DNA of 64,000 nt from Silene conica (Eukaryota > Streptophyta > Magnoliopsida > Caryophyllales > Caryophyllaceae): the NCBI GenBank assembly GCA_029255685.2, contig CM055315.2:50249358-50313357 (forward strand). Reading direction: 5' to 3'. Within the stretch, counting starts at the first letter, position 1, and each line of letters begins with the position of its first letter. This document shows, in pieces, positions 23,466 through 35,384 of this stretch. The position numbers and the translations under genes were made by a program. A model generated the notes under the pieces. That model searched no databases. It worked only from the letters and a program-made list of their open reading frames with translations, and was not told the DNA's origin.

Positions 23466-23584
23466 GTTTATCTGCTTGCCTAGATGATGGTACAGTGTCA
23501 GATATGCATGATGAGTTATGGATGTTTATCTGCTTGCCTAAATGATGGTACAGTGTCAGATATGCATGATGAGTTAGTGATGTT
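23466..23584 (+). repeat. two-copy tandem duplication of about 60 bp in the G3 LTR
   Basis: Two near-identical copies of a segment containing tgcttgcct, gatggtacagtgtcagatatg and catgatgagtta. Also present in the 3' LTR at about 38091-38209. Confidence 0.85.
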
Positions 23585-23657
23585 TATTTGATTGGTGGTT
23601 AAATCATCCAAGGCATTGGGTGACTCTTGTTCGGTTTCATAAATAGTTGGATTGAAA

Positions 23658-23697
23658 GACCCCCCGACTGGGTAACCAGTAGGGAAACCGGCTCTCC
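23658..23697 (+). repeat. bracketing block of the G3 hairpin array, downstream copy
   Basis: gaccccccgactgggtaacc...gggaaaccggctctcc, matching the G2 block at 18887-18930. In the 3' LTR it is at about 38282-38321. Confidence 0.8.
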
Positions 23698-24181
23698 TTC
23701 CTATTTGTTTATGAAGTTGGTTGAGAGCCGTGCATGGTAATCGCATGATAGTAAGAGATCAGATGATGAGTTGTTTATGCTTCACATGTTGTTATATGTT
23801 GGAGTATTCTGTATTGTATCATGTGTTACGTGTTGTCACAAAAGGTGGCTAGGAGAACTCTAGTCACTCCCCACTGATTGTGGCGTACATGTTTACATGT
23901 ATGTAGGTACATGACAGGTGGTTGGCAGAGGGTTGCATGGAGCTAGCGAGCGATGATCCTATTCATCGATGGACTCACACGTTTACGTTAGCTAGACTTA
24001 GTTTACATTTCAGTTTGAGTGCCTGTAGGGATGTACCATCTCAGGCTGTTTGTATATGTATTTTACTTTCAGTTATAGTTTTTAATTCACCTCGCATGTT
24101 AGTTATGTTAAAAAGTTTTAATTCCGCTGCATTTTTAGTATTTTGTATGTTTTATATTTCCGCTTTCGCGAGGGTTTTACA

Positions 24182-27100
24182 GTTGGTATCAGAGCATTAT
24201 TGCTCCCGACGCACTCATGTAACCCCCAACCTTAACTTGACCATTTAATCGAATAATGAATGAGAGATGGGGTAGATTTAAGGACTTAAATTGTAGTCTG
24301 TTTTGTGACTGCTTTTATTAGGTTCTAACGTGTTTGTTGATTGTCTTTGATTTTACTTTATTGTCTTCCAATCGACGAACCGTGGACTAATCCATCTGAC
24401 GATGAAGACCTGAGTTCCTACCGAAGATAGAAGATTCGTGCTACTGTTGGAGAATGCTTCCAAGCCTTGAAGATACTTCTCTTTCTTCGTGCATCACCTT
24501 TTTCGATAACTCTCAATGCACATCTTTCTTTTAGAATATTTGTCTATCTTGCTTGAACAGATCTTCATATCTTTTCAGCTTAACCTTGTGGCTTGCTTTC
24601 TTAAGGTGCCCTCTAGGTAACCTTCCCTTTTATTGGATTTGGAGAACTAGTCTTAGGATAACCGTAAGCTGTGTTATGAGAAATATTGTTATTTGAGGAA
24701 TAACTTAAGAGGTATCGAGAGACATGTTTTGGCGATCCAAGGGTCTAGTTGTCTATCCAATTGGGAGAGTAAAACTGAGTGATAGGATACTTGCTTGAAG
24801 GTTGAGTTGTATACTTAATATTCGGTGGAACCTAACCTTGAGAACCATGCTTAGATCGTGAAAAAAAAAATGTGGATTGAAGAGTACTGTTTAAGGAGTT
24901 AGATAAGATACTTGAGGTTATAGAGCAACCTGAAGGAATAGGCTTAAGATGCTAATGATGATGAGTGTATGATGAAGTGAGTTAGTATCACTTGACTTAG
25001 GTGAGTGATTGAGCTGAGAAAGGCTCATTTTTGAGGAATGCGAATCATTTGCTATAATAGTGGAATGCTCGAAGAGGTTGACTTAAGCTTAGAGGAAGTG
25101 AATCACCATGTGACCCTAGGTGGTTTAGTAAATCTTAGCGTTTATTTATTGAAAAACTTAAGAGAAATTTGAAGTTACACCACCAGTATGTGGATGGAGT
25201 GAAGTAATTCATTGAGAGATGTAAGTTCGGAAAAACTTGATGGTTTAAAAATTGTTATCGGGTGGACAGTAGGGTAAACAAATAAAGTGGATATAGCATA
25301 TAGGGAAGTTGACCTGAAAGTGTTATTGGATTGTCATTAGTGGAACTAGCAGAGATGTGACATCTCAAACTTTTGGGAATAGGTAGTTATAATGATGATA
25401 CCGTCTAGAGTTGAAGGATAAGGGTTTACGAATCATTGGAGGAATTGTTCGTGAGAACCGATAATTGAATGACTTGAGGTGGAAAGTAAGAAGTGAGAAT
25501 CCCGTGAGAATAGTGAGAGACCCGCACCTTGGGAGATGCCGTAATCGTTTCTTTCATATCGCTTCTCTCCTTTCCTTTCCTTTGCTTCTCCTTCTGATCA
25601 TGGCTTCAATTTCATTGGAGCCCATAGCCTAAAGTTTCTTACCTTGTCATCTCGTTGTTCCTCGAGTCGTTTTCTTATGACTCTCTCGGAACCTGTATCG
25701 TGTTTGTCTCTGAGGTTCATATCTCATCTCTTATCTGTGAACCTTGTTCCTTTTCCTTTAGATTAGTGGCGGGATCGACTTGTTCTTGGAGTAGTGAAAC
25801 TTGTCTTGAGGAATGTTTGGTTTTGCGTTGTCAGAATTTGGTTGAGAGAGTTTGCGATAATAATTTTCGGGTGATATGGGATATTGTGCCGTCCTGAGAG
25901 TTTCATGTTAGATGGCTATATGTAAGTAGTGATTATAGATTTGGGAGTACCATTTGAGGATTTAAATACGATACTTGGAGTCTTAGGTTATTTTGGAGGT
26001 ACATGCTTAAGATGATGATGATGTGATTAAATTGATGAATTAGGTAAGTTAGTGCTACTTAATCTTAAGGAATTTTTGTAATGCAAAAAGGACCACATAC
26101 TTGAGGAACGAGAGTTATTGGTAACGGTGTGAGAATGTTGAGACATTTATGATTTGACTTAGGGAGTTGACTGAGTGTTTGACCTTAGGTTACTTATTGA
26201 ACCTCAGCGTTTACCTATTGAGATACTTAAGGAAATTTTAAGAAGCCCCACTGTTAGGTGGATCGTTTTAGATAGCTGTGGAATAATGAAAGCCTGTTGG
26301 CTTAATAGTACTTCATTAGTGGTTGACAGGTAACCGTTGATGTCTGAGGTAATCATAGAGTGAAAATTTGTAACTTATAAGTGTTCGTGAATATCATTCG
26401 GGGAGTTCGGAATGTGAATAGCTAAACCTTATGGAAACTGTAGGAGTGAAAATTGTTACTTCCTTGGAACTTTTCTTTGGGATGTATATTGTTGGTAAAT
26501 GGTTGGAAATCAGAGGATTTAGAAGTTGTTACCTTAGTAAGATCTTGTTTTGAATGTTCATTGTGATAATAAATTTGGGAATTTAAGATATCGAACCTTG
26601 TGAAATAGGTTTGCTAGGATCAAACTGTCAAAATTTAAGGTTATAGGATAATAAACACCATATCTTAGGTTTTGAGGTTCGTTGTTATGGTTATAGAATC
26701 CCAGTTCGGAGTTTTGAAAGTTCTCTTGTTGAGGAATACCTTGTTCTGTGGAGGAGATAATGATAAGAGGGATCGTGAAACCTTGGAGAGTCTAGAGATC
26801 ACTTGAATTGTCCTTCTTGGGATATACTAGGGATCGTTGGAAGGACGTTTCGATTGTGAATTTAGCGGTTATTGCACGCATGTTTGGCAAAGGTTACCGT
26901 CTTCTTTAACCTTCGACTTGATTGTTCCGTTCCTTCGACCCTCCTTTTTGTGTCCTTACAGCCGCGAGGCTTGGAACCCCTAATCCTTCTTATCAAAAAT
27001 AAGCTCTGCGACCGTTTCCGCGCTCTCGAGCGTCTGTTTTGGAACTTGTTTCCCAATTAATTGACTTTAAATCCATTGTTTTTGGGAAAAAGCTTAATTG

Positions 27101-27580
27101 TTTTAAAAAGTTGAAACGGCTTTCTCTTCCGTTGGAAGCAACTTTTAGTCATGGTTACCATTGTACTCTTCAAAAATTTGAGAAAATAAAGGGTAATTTG
27201 GAAGAAAACTTGATTTTGAAGAACAGGATATTTTACAATTGGCAAACTTCAGCGTTGATAGCCACTAGAACGTGTTATTGGAGACGTCTGATAACCCGTA
27301 CTGTGCCCATCAACACCGAATCGACGTAATTTTAGAATTTTGACTAATTTTATTTTGGGACTTGTCTCAGATTTGGAATGTCGGACTCTCGAATACGTAA
27401 CGAGGATCCCACGTCCAGTGACAAGACTTGTACCTTGAACTCTTTTGCTCCTTAAAAACCTCTTGGAAGATAAAGTTTTGAATTGTCATGAACCGCTGGT
27501 TCATTTTGAAAGTTTTAGTTGTTTCGTACTTACTTCTACCTTCGAGTTTCGAGGACGAAACTTTTTGAAGATTGGGTGAT
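24182..27580 (+). other. non-coding interior of G3 with an internal degenerate duplication
   Basis: No frame above about 96 codons and no gag, RT or integrase motif in any frame. Two stretches look like diverged copies of one another, roughly 24880-25250 and 25950-26300. Both hold, in the same order, gatacttgag/gatacttgga, gcttaagatg, a gttagt(atcac/gctac)tt phrase, accctaggt/accttaggt, tcttagcgtttatttattga/ctcagcgtttacctattga, and a ccacc/cccac ... gtggat phrase. The region ends with a gaggacgaaac...gaag tract before the 3' LTR, the usual pre-LTR sequence in plant gypsy elements. Confidence 0.65.
24184..24195 (+). other. primer-binding site of G3
   Basis: TGGTATCAGAGC three bases after the 5' LTR end (a24181), complementary to initiator-Met tRNA. 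Confidence 0.88.
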
Positions 27581-29573
27581 TGTAACATCCCGTATTTTCG
27601 TAAAATCTAATTTAAGCATTTTAAATTATTTTAAGTAATAAAATAATAATTTGGCAATTTATTTCGAAAGACTTTAATTTAATAAGTAAGATCCGTCTTA
27701 AGAACCTTAAGTCCTTAAGACGAATTCGAACTTGGCAAACCTTTTAATATCCGACTCAAGTATCCGTGTAAATATCCGTTCCACTTTAATTATTCGGAAA
27801 GGACGACTCACTTGTCCTCTTATAAGTAATATGTCGACATAATTCATCTCCTTCAACTTTCATTTACAGTAAACCAAATCTCACAAAAACCTCCTTAAAA
27901 CCTCTCCTTCTTTTGTGAAGTTCTTCATCATCCGTTCATCAAATCGCAAAAGTAAGTACGTTTTCGGAATCCTCGTTCGATTTCCAAGCCATCTATCACT
28001 TTCATTTTGCAAATCCTTAAACTCGAAAATGGGGTTGTTTTCCCTAAATCTCGTTTTAAGTCCTTAAACTCGTTTGTTTATGTTGTAGGCGAAGGCTTAG
28101 ACGATCCAGAGGGTGTTAGCAACTTAGTTGAGGAGGATCTTTAGCCGGAATCGCTTGAGAGGTGACGATAATGAGAAACTCGACCTATTTGTGAATATTA
28201 GCACTTTTGTTGTTGATCTTGTCATAGTTTCTGATTTATGTTTGAGTTGATGATTTACGGACTTAGTAACATGTTTAGGGTGATATTGTGGTGAAGAATT
28301 CATGCTTGAATTGATTGTTACATGCTTCAAAGTATAATTTCAGTTTTTCTCATTTTGCGACGGATACTCTTAAAATTCGTTTGAGGTTTGTTATGGGACT
28401 TACTTGCTGGTAGATGAGTAGAAATTGATGTTTGATATTGTTGGGTAAACATCTTGTGTAGCAAATTTGAATGTTGTAGGTCGATTAATGGAGTTTGCAT
28501 AAATTGCGTTTTTGCGAAATTGGGTTACAGGCTCTCTGAGCCGGTCGACCGACCGGCCGCCGGTCGACCGGCTGGGAGAGCATTTGGGTGTTTTTCGTAA
28601 AATTTAGGAAAAAGGGTTTTGGCTGCCAGCCGGCCGACCGGCTGCCTGCCGACCGGCTGGTGGTCACTTGAGTTGTGTTTGTTGCGAAGAACTTAGATTA
28701 GGAAGGGAGCCCAGCCGGCAGACCGGCCGCCTGCCTGCCGGCTGGGAGTGCATTTGGGAAAGGTTACGAGTTTTGTGAAGGCTTGGGAGGGTCTTCCCAG
28801 CCGGCCGACCGGCTGCCTGCCGACCGGCTGGGAGGCCTTTATGTTGTTTCGTTTTGGAAAAAAGAAGAAGTAAGGCTGAGAGGTCACCAGCCGGCCGACC
28901 GGCTGCCTGCCGACCGGCTGGGGACCCCTGTAGGCTATTTTGAAGTTTTCGTAATTTAATCGTAACTTTCAAACGGTTAATCGGTTTTACTTGAAACTTG
29001 TTTTGTGTACCTTTGACATGTATTTGAGGTCCCCGGAGGATGGGCAACATTAGATTGGGTTCGGGAATAGAGTAAGGATAGAGACCCCCCGGTCGGGCAA
29101 CCGAAAGGGAAACCGGCTCTCCCTCATCTTAGTTCTCGAGGTCAATTAAGTGTTGATTAGAAGTTAAAGGTAGAACTACGGTTTAGTTCATAGACTTTGA
29201 TGATATTGTTTTGATGCGTATTAAGTTATGCGTTAAGATGTCGCCTCTTAACTTAATACGTACGTTGTTTGTCATGTATAGGGGTATGCGTTAAGATGTC
29301 GCCTCTGAGCCCTATATGTGTTTGTTTGTCGTGTATGGAGCCATGCGTTGAGTTTTCGCCTCTGAGTTCTATACATGTGTGTTTGTCGTGTCTGGGACAT
29401 GCGTTGAGTTTTTGCCTCTGAGTCCAGACATGTATGAGTGATCGCGTCGGAACATGCGTTGAGTTTTCGCCTCTGAGTCTGACGAGTAGAGCAACTGCAC
29501 GACGGGGCAGTCAGGTTGTCATACCTTACCCGGAGTGCAGGTGTTTGGTGCTAGAACATGCGTTGAGTTTTCG

Positions 29574-31999
29574 TGTAATAACCCGTATTCGTGTGAAACC
29601 TTACATTAGTTATGTTCTTTTTCTTCGTTAATTAGGCCGTAGACCTAGTATGTTTATAAGCGTCTTTAGACCATGGTGGGTTTCGAATTGGGGATCCATG
29701 GTATCGAAATAGAGTGTTGTAGTATGCTGTTTGGGAGGCTCGAACTTGGGACCAATGGGAGCATTGGAGTGGGCCTCGTTTTGTGTGCAAACAAGAAGCC
29801 CACACACGTTTTAAATCTCTTCCCATCAAGAGATTGTATACCGCCTACTTAAGATAGGGTTTTGCTAACTCTAACCCTACCCTAACCCTAATTCCTATAC
29901 ACTCACCTCTAGCCGTCACATCAAACAACTAAAAGAAGCCTTGCACGGTGGCCATAAGGTTGTTCACGGTGGTTCGAATTGGGTCGTTAAACTGGGAGTC
30001 ACACTCACGCTCTAATCCTTCTGTCAGGCCGTGTGTTTGCATACCCTAATCAGCAAGGTATAACGCGATGAATCCTTAATGTTTTTATGTAATTTTGTAG
30101 TGGATCATGTAATAAACGTATAAAGAGCATGTGTTAATGGTCGTAGTCTGTTAAAGGGCGTCGTACGGGGGTTAGTATGCGTTACAAGGAGGAGTTTCAT
30201 GTATACTGTTGTCGTTTTCTTTATCACGTGTTTTCTGGGCATCAATTTGTTGTATGTATGGAGTCGTGTTTAGGATATGCTTTATGGGTCTTGTGGTGGA
30301 AGGGTAAGTAGTGTTCTGGGGTGTCAAGTAGGGGTGGTTGTGGTGGTTCGTGGTGACTGGTTATGGTGGTTTGGGTGGTTGATAAGGGCGCTGTCAAAGG
30401 GCTGTTGTTGTTAGTTTGTTTTCTTATTTTCAAGTCAGAATGTAGGAGTGACCTTGGGAGTGGTAACACCGTTGACTCGGGGGAGGTCGACACGGTGTTA
30501 CCACTGAGTCGTGTGGGTCTGGTGTCTCAGGCGGCTGTGGTGGTGGAATCAGGTGGTCGTGCTGGCTGAGCGGTTTGCGAGAGGTATGTGTTTGGGTCTG
30601 GTCAGAGTGTCACCGTGAGGAACCAGGCCTGGTGTAGGCTCTGGTTCAACCCGACAGTGGAAGTCGACGGGGCTGACGCCCGCTGACGGTGGCCGTGGGG
30701 GTAGGTTGGAGTGCTGGGTACGCGTGGTGATGGTTGTCGGTGGGTGTAGTGGTGGTCACGGCGGTTTCAGGGCAGGTCGATGGCGGGTGTAGGGCTGTTG
30801 GTGTGTCGGGTCTAAGTGTCGTTATTACAAATATTACTATCACTATTATTAATTATTATTATTTTTATTAATTATTATTATTAGTATTATTATTATTACC
30901 CTTATGAATATTATTATTAGTATTTTTATTATCATTTTGTCATTTATGAGTATTTTGATAATTATGGTAAAGATATTATTTGATATGGTTTTAATGAGTA
31001 TATTTATCATTTGAATTTCAAATCAAAGTAATAATTTTAGAAGTTACTATTTTTGGAAGGTTGCTATTTTGGGTAACCTCGTTGTTAGGAAGCTTTCTAT
31101 TTATAGGGGGGTTTCTATAAGTAGAGTGTGCATACGTATTTCGAGAATTAGGGTGTTTATTAATTATATAATATTTGTTTAGGAAGCGGGTTTCGTGTGG
31201 AACATTTCTAAGCAAGCTTTGGTTTGATCTGCATTCCTGCTATTTCAGGTAGGGGAGGTTACTGGTTTATAATAATGTGTGATCCATTATCCCTCGTGTT
31301 GAACATGTTTACGATATATTATCATGAGATCGTTATTTTGTGATGTTTGTACTATTTTGAGATATTATTATAATGCGCATATATATTCTATTGTTTTGTG
31401 ATACGGAGTTGGATCGGTGCGGAGTATATATGGTGTTGGATCGGTGCGGAGTATATATGGTGTTGGATCGGTGCGGAGTATATATGGTGTTGGATCGGTG
31501 CGGAGTATATATGGTGTTGGATCGGTGCGGAGTATATATGGTGTTGGATCGGTGCGGAGTATATATGGTGTTGGATCGGTGCGGAGTATATATATATATG
31601 GCGTTGGATCGGTGCGGAGTTTACTATATTGTTATATTTATTATTTTCCCTACTCAACCTCGTGGTTGACCCTGTGTATTCGTGATCACCTGTGATGAAC
31701 CAACTTTTGGGGAGCAGATTGACAGGTGGCTGAGACTAAGGGGGAGCTATGGGAGGAAGAGCTTGGATCCAGACCAGTTTAGATGTCTAGATCACCTTAG
31801 TCAGTTTTATAAGAGTTGTACTTTATTTATTTTGTTAAGACTTTTGGACACGGATGTAAGAACATGTTTTGAGTTAACTTTATATTTAAAGTACTGGTTA
31901 TCTTCCTTTGTATCTACTGCCTCGGGAAACCGAGATGGTAACACTCTCATTTATCTGAGGAGTCCTAGTTCAGGCCCTTGAATAAATGGGGGTGTTACA
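29574..31999 (+). repeat. 5' LTR of G4
   Basis: tgtaataacccgtattcg ... gggggtgttaca. GT-rich first half, (ATT)n run near 30840, 27-bp tandem array at about 31407-31620. Related to the solo LTR at 2989-5266. Confidence 0.93.
31407..31620 (+). repeat. 27-bp tandem array in G4 5' LTR (8 copies)
   Basis: Unit ggatcggtgcggagtatata plus tggtgtt, 27 bp, seven regular copies and an eighth after a small expansion of the (ta) run. The unit contains a TATA-like stretch. The length is a multiple of three, so it is open in several frames; those frames are not genes. Confidence 0.92.
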
Positions 32000-32002
32000 A
32001 AG

Positions 32003-32013
32003 TGGTATCAGAG
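32003..32013 (+). other. primer-binding site of G4
   Basis: TGGTATCAGAG begins three bases after the LTR end, complementary to the 3' end of initiator-Met tRNA. Confidence 0.85.
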
Positions 32014-32071
32014 AGAACGATCCTCAGGCCTAACCTAATGAACCTAATGAATGTAGGAGAGTCTAAATAAA

Positions 32072-35000
32072 ATGAACCCCCGGGATAGGACTGTTAGGAG
32101 CACACTAAAGGGGAAGTATAGGGCTTTTATCGACTGTCATCAAAAGAAAATTTCCTTGAAGGGACCCAAGGGAGTGAGGGTATCCTACAAGGGGTATAGA
32201 GTCAAACCAAAGATCAAATTTATATCTGTCAATACCCTGAAATCTAGCTTGCGGAAAGGAGAAAGCCTAATTTTGTGCCAAATGTGGGATAGTGAGGCTG
32301 AGACCCCCAAGACTAGTGAGATACCTGTGGTACGGGAATTTGAGGGAGTTTTTCGAGACGACATTCCAGGGTTACCGCCGAGGAGGGAAGTGGAATTTTC
32401 CATTGACCTCAAACCAGGAGCGGGACCAATATCTAAATCACCGTACCGTATGGGACCGAAAGAAATGGAGGAGTTGAAGAAGCAATTGGATGAGCTAGCT
32501 GAGAAAGGGTTCATCCGACCCAGTGTGTCGCCCTGGGGGGCACCTGTTTTGTTTGTAAAGAAGAAGGATGGGAGTTTGAGGTTGTGTGTTGACTACCGAG
32601 AGCTGAACAATGTAACCATCAAGAACCGTTACCCATTGCCGAGAATTGACGACTTGTTCGATCAGTTGAGTGGAGCCGGGGTTTTCTCCAAGATTGATTT
32701 GAGATCCGGGTATCATCAATTGAGGATAAAAGATGAAGACATTCCGAAGACCGCTTTCCGAACGAGGTATGGCCACTATGAATTTGTGGTTATGCCCTTT
32801 GGATTGACTAATGCTCCAGCTGTGTTCATGGACTTGATGAATCGAGTCTTTAGCCCGTATCTCGACAAGTTCGTGGTGGTATTTATCGATGATATCCTGG
32901 TATATTCCAAGAATGCGGAGGAGCACGAAGATCATTTGAGGAAGGTACTTCAGACTTTGGAAGAACATAAACTCAATGCTAAGTTGAGTAAGTGTGAATT
33001 CTGGTTGGAGAAAGTGGCGTTCTTGGGGCATGTCATTTCCAAAGAGGGGGTATCTGTTGACCCTAGCAAAATCGAAGCTGTGACTAAGTGGCAAAGTCCG
33101 AAGAATGTGAGTGAAATCCGAAGTTTTCTGGGGTTAGCAGGTTATTATCGGAGATTCGTCAAAGATTTTTCCAAGATAGCGAAGCCGTTGACGTCGTTGA
33201 TGAGGAAGGAGAACCGTTATATCTGGGATGAGAGTTGTGAGAAGGCATTCCTAACCCTTAAGGAACGCCTGACAACAGCTCCTATCCTGGCCTTGCCAGT
33301 TGGGAGTGATAATTTTGAAGTATACACCGACGCTTCAAAGCATGGGTTGGGTTGTGTGCTAATGCAGAATGGTAGAGTGATCGCGTATGCTTCTCGCCAG
33401 TTGAAGACCTACGAAGGGAATTATCCGACTCATGATTTGGAGTTGGGCGCTGTGGTCTTTGCACTGAAATTGTGGCGTCATTACCTTTATGGAGCCACTT
33501 TTAAGGTGTTTTCTGACCATAAGAGCCTGAAATATATCTACACCCAGAAAGAGTTGAACATGAGGCAGAGGAGGTGGATAGAGTTAATCGGAGACTATGA
33601 TATGCAGATTATCTACCATGAGGGCAAGGCGAATGTGGTAGCTGATGCCCTAAGTAGGAAGTCGGTGCATGCTTTGAGTTGTGCCAGATCGAGGGTGAGG
33701 TTGCATGGCGAATTGAGGGAGATGAGAATTTTTATGATCCGGAAAGGGGATGCCCTTGGTGATTTGACAGTGGAGCCTGAGCTGTATGGGGAGATTCGGG
33801 AGTTGCAGAATAACGATGAGAGAATTCAGAAGTGGCGTTTAATGGTGGAAAGTGGGGTTGGTGAAAATGCATCCAAGTTCAGTATTCATACCGACGGTAG
33901 CTTGAGATTCAGTGGGCGATGGTGTGTACCGAATGTTGGGGAGCTAAAGAAGAAGATCCTGACTGAAGCTCATGCTACTCCTTATTCTGTTCACCCAGGG
34001 GGTGATAAACTGTATAAGGACCTTAAGAAGACGTTTTGGTGGCCAAATATGAAGAAGGAGGTCGCAGAGTTTGTCTCAAGGTGTTTGACGTGTCAACGAG
34101 TGAAAGGGGAGCATAAGAGACCTCAAGGGAAGGTTCAGCCATTGGATGTACCAGAGTGGAAGTGGGAGAATATTTCGATGGACTTTATCGTGGGGTTGCC
34201 TCGAACTCAGAGGGGCAACAACATGATTTGGGTGATTGTGGATCGCTTGACTAAGTCAGCTCACTTTATTCCCATGAAAGATACCTGGAGTAAAGCCGAG
34301 TTGGCTAAGTCATATGTTCAGAATGTTGTCAAACTGCATGGCGTACCCAAGGACATTGTTTCAGATCGAGATTCGAGGTTCATATCCAGATTTTGGCAGG
34401 AGTTGCAGGCTGCCTTGGGTACCCAATTGAAGATGAGTACAGCTTTTCATCCGGCTACTGATGGTCAGACTGAGCGGACGATTCAGACTCTTGAGGATAT
34501 GTTGAGAGCTTGTGTTCTTGAGTTCGGAGGATCTTGGGAGGATCGACTGGGGTTGATCGAGTTTTCTTATAATAACAGTTACCATGCAAGCATAGGCATG
34601 GCCCCTTTCGAGGCTCTATACGGGAGGAAGTGTCGGAGCCCTGTGTGTTGGGATGATCGAGCTGATGTTGTGACATTGGGGCCAGATATGATCCAGGAGA
34701 TGGTGGAGCAGGTTCAGATTATTCGACAGAAAATGAGGGCCGCCCAGGATCGACAGAAGAGCTATGCAGATTTAAAAAGGAGCGATATTTCATTTGAGGT
34801 CGGCGAGAAAGTTCTACTTAAGGTATCACCGATGAGGGGCGTAATGAGATTCGGCAAGCGTGGCAAATTGAGTCAGAAATTTATTGGACCGTTTGAGATT
34901 TTGGACAGGGTTGGAGAGGTGGCGTACCGATTAGCTTTACCTCCAGCTCTATCCAAGGTCCACAATGTGTTCCATGTGTCGCAGTTAAGGAAATATGTGA

Positions 35001-35218
35001 GTGATCCATCACATGTGCTCCAACACGAGGTGATCGAGGTCGATGAGCAGTTGGCATATGTCGAGACTCCTAGAGAGATTTTGGACAGGAAGGTGCGGAA
35101 AACTCGCAACGGGGAGACGTCCTTAGTGAAGGTCCTGTGGACCAACCATAATCAGGAAGAGGCTACATGGGAGCCTGAGGCATCTATGAGGGAGCGTTAC
35201 CCGCATCTGTTTGATTAA
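32072..35218 (+). CDS. chromovirus polyprotein remnant: protease tail, RT, RNase H, integrase, chromodomain
   Basis: An open frame of 1048 codons beginning at an ATG 72 bases after the LTR. The first dozen residues ([12 protein letters not shown]) look like a gag start, then [17 protein letters not shown] is the protease-RT linker, so a deletion joined the two in frame. RT follows, with [10 protein letters not shown] (about residue 170) and the catalytic FIDDILVYS (about 270). RNase H has [10 protein letters not shown] (about 416). Integrase has the HHCC zinc finger (about 632-672) and D, D, E catalytic residues in MDFIVG (about 703), SDRDSRF (about 765) and GQTERT (about 799). The C-terminal 50 residues ([12 protein letters not shown] ... 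EEATWEPE) are a chromodomain, thought to steer insertion to heterochromatin. No stop or frameshift, but without gag or protease it would need help from another element. Confidence 0.88.
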   Translation: MNPRDRTVRSTLKGKYRAFIDCHQKKISLKGPKGVRVSYKGYRVKPKIKFISVNTLKSSLRKGESLILCQMWDSEAETPKTSEIPVVREFEGVFRDDIPGLPPRREVEFSIDLKPGAGPISKSPYRMGPKEMEELKKQLDELAEKGFIRPSVSPWGAPVLFVKKKDGSLRLCVDYRELNNVTIKNRYPLPRIDDLFDQLSGAGVFSKIDLRSGYHQLRIKDEDIPKTAFRTRYGHYEFVVMPFGLTNAPAVFMDLMNRVFSPYLDKFVVVFIDDILVYSKNAEEHEDHLRKVLQTLEEHKLNAKLSKCEFWLEKVAFLGHVISKEGVSVDPSKIEAVTKWQSPKNVSEIRSFLGLAGYYRRFVKDFSKIAKPLTSLMRKENRYIWDESCEKAFLTLKERLTTAPILALPVGSDNFEVYTDASKHGLGCVLMQNGRVIAYASRQLKTYEGNYPTHDLELGAVVFALKLWRHYLYGATFKVFSDHKSLKYIYTQKELNMRQRRWIELIGDYDMQIIYHEGKANVVADALSRKSVHALSCARSRVRLHGELREMRIFMIRKGDALGDLTVEPELYGEIRELQNNDERIQKWRLMVESGVGENASKFSIHTDGSLRFSGRWCVPNVGELKKKILTEAHATPYSVHPGGDKLYKDLKKTFWWPNMKKEVAEFVSRCLTCQRVKGEHKRPQGKVQPLDVPEWKWENISMDFIVGLPRTQRGNNMIWVIVDRLTKSAHFIPMKDTWSKAELAKSYVQNVVKLHGVPKDIVSDRDSRFISRFWQELQAALGTQLKMSTAFHPATDGQTERTIQTLEDMLRACVLEFGGSWEDRLGLIEFSYNNSYHASIGMAPFEALYGRKCRSPVCWDDRADVVTLGPDMIQEMVEQVQIIRQKMRAAQDRQKSYADLKRSDISFEVGEKVLLKVSPMRGVMRFGKRGKLSQKFIGPFEILDRVGEVAYRLALPPALSKVHNVFHVSQLRKYVSDPSHVLQHEVIEVDEQLAYVETPREILDRKVRKTRNGETSLVKVLWTNHNQEEATWEPEASMRERYPHLFD

Positions 35219-35370
35219 GGTAAGTTACGGGGACGTAACTCTTTTTTTTAGGAGGGTGGAATGTCACATTTCTGTTTTTAGGGTAAAGTTTGAGTATCTT
35301 GTGTCATGTCAGGGGTTTAGTACGTTGTTATGTCGCTTAAGTGAAGGCGAACTTCGGGACGAAGTTCTTT

Positions 35371-35384
35371 TAAGGGGGGAAGAC
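35371..35384 (+). other. polypurine tract of G4
   Basis: taaggggggaagac directly before the 3' LTR (tgtaataaccc at 35385), the expected plus-strand primer. It follows the cttcgggacgaagttc palindromic phrase common upstream of plant gypsy 3' LTRs. Confidence 0.75.

Larger units (their letters stand above)
21172..24181 (+). repeat. 5' LTR of G3 (3010 bp)
   Basis: Starts tgtaacatcccgtattttcg, ends cgagggttttaca. Holds, in order, five GC-rich palindromes (22128-22512), a bracketing block (22674-22714), an 11-unit hairpin array (22808-23460), a tandem duplication of about 60 bp (23466-23584) and a second bracketing block (23658-23697). Confidence 0.93.

Noticed and set aside
30242..30569. Short frames on both strands in the GT-rich half of the G4 LTR (also 36053-36380)
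   Set aside because: Identical in both LTRs, low complexity and on opposite strands; compositional.
31373..31695. Four overlapping open frames on both strands with repeating peptides
   Set aside because: They are translations of the 27-bp tandem array, open in many frames because 27 is a multiple of three. The same applies at 37184-37479.
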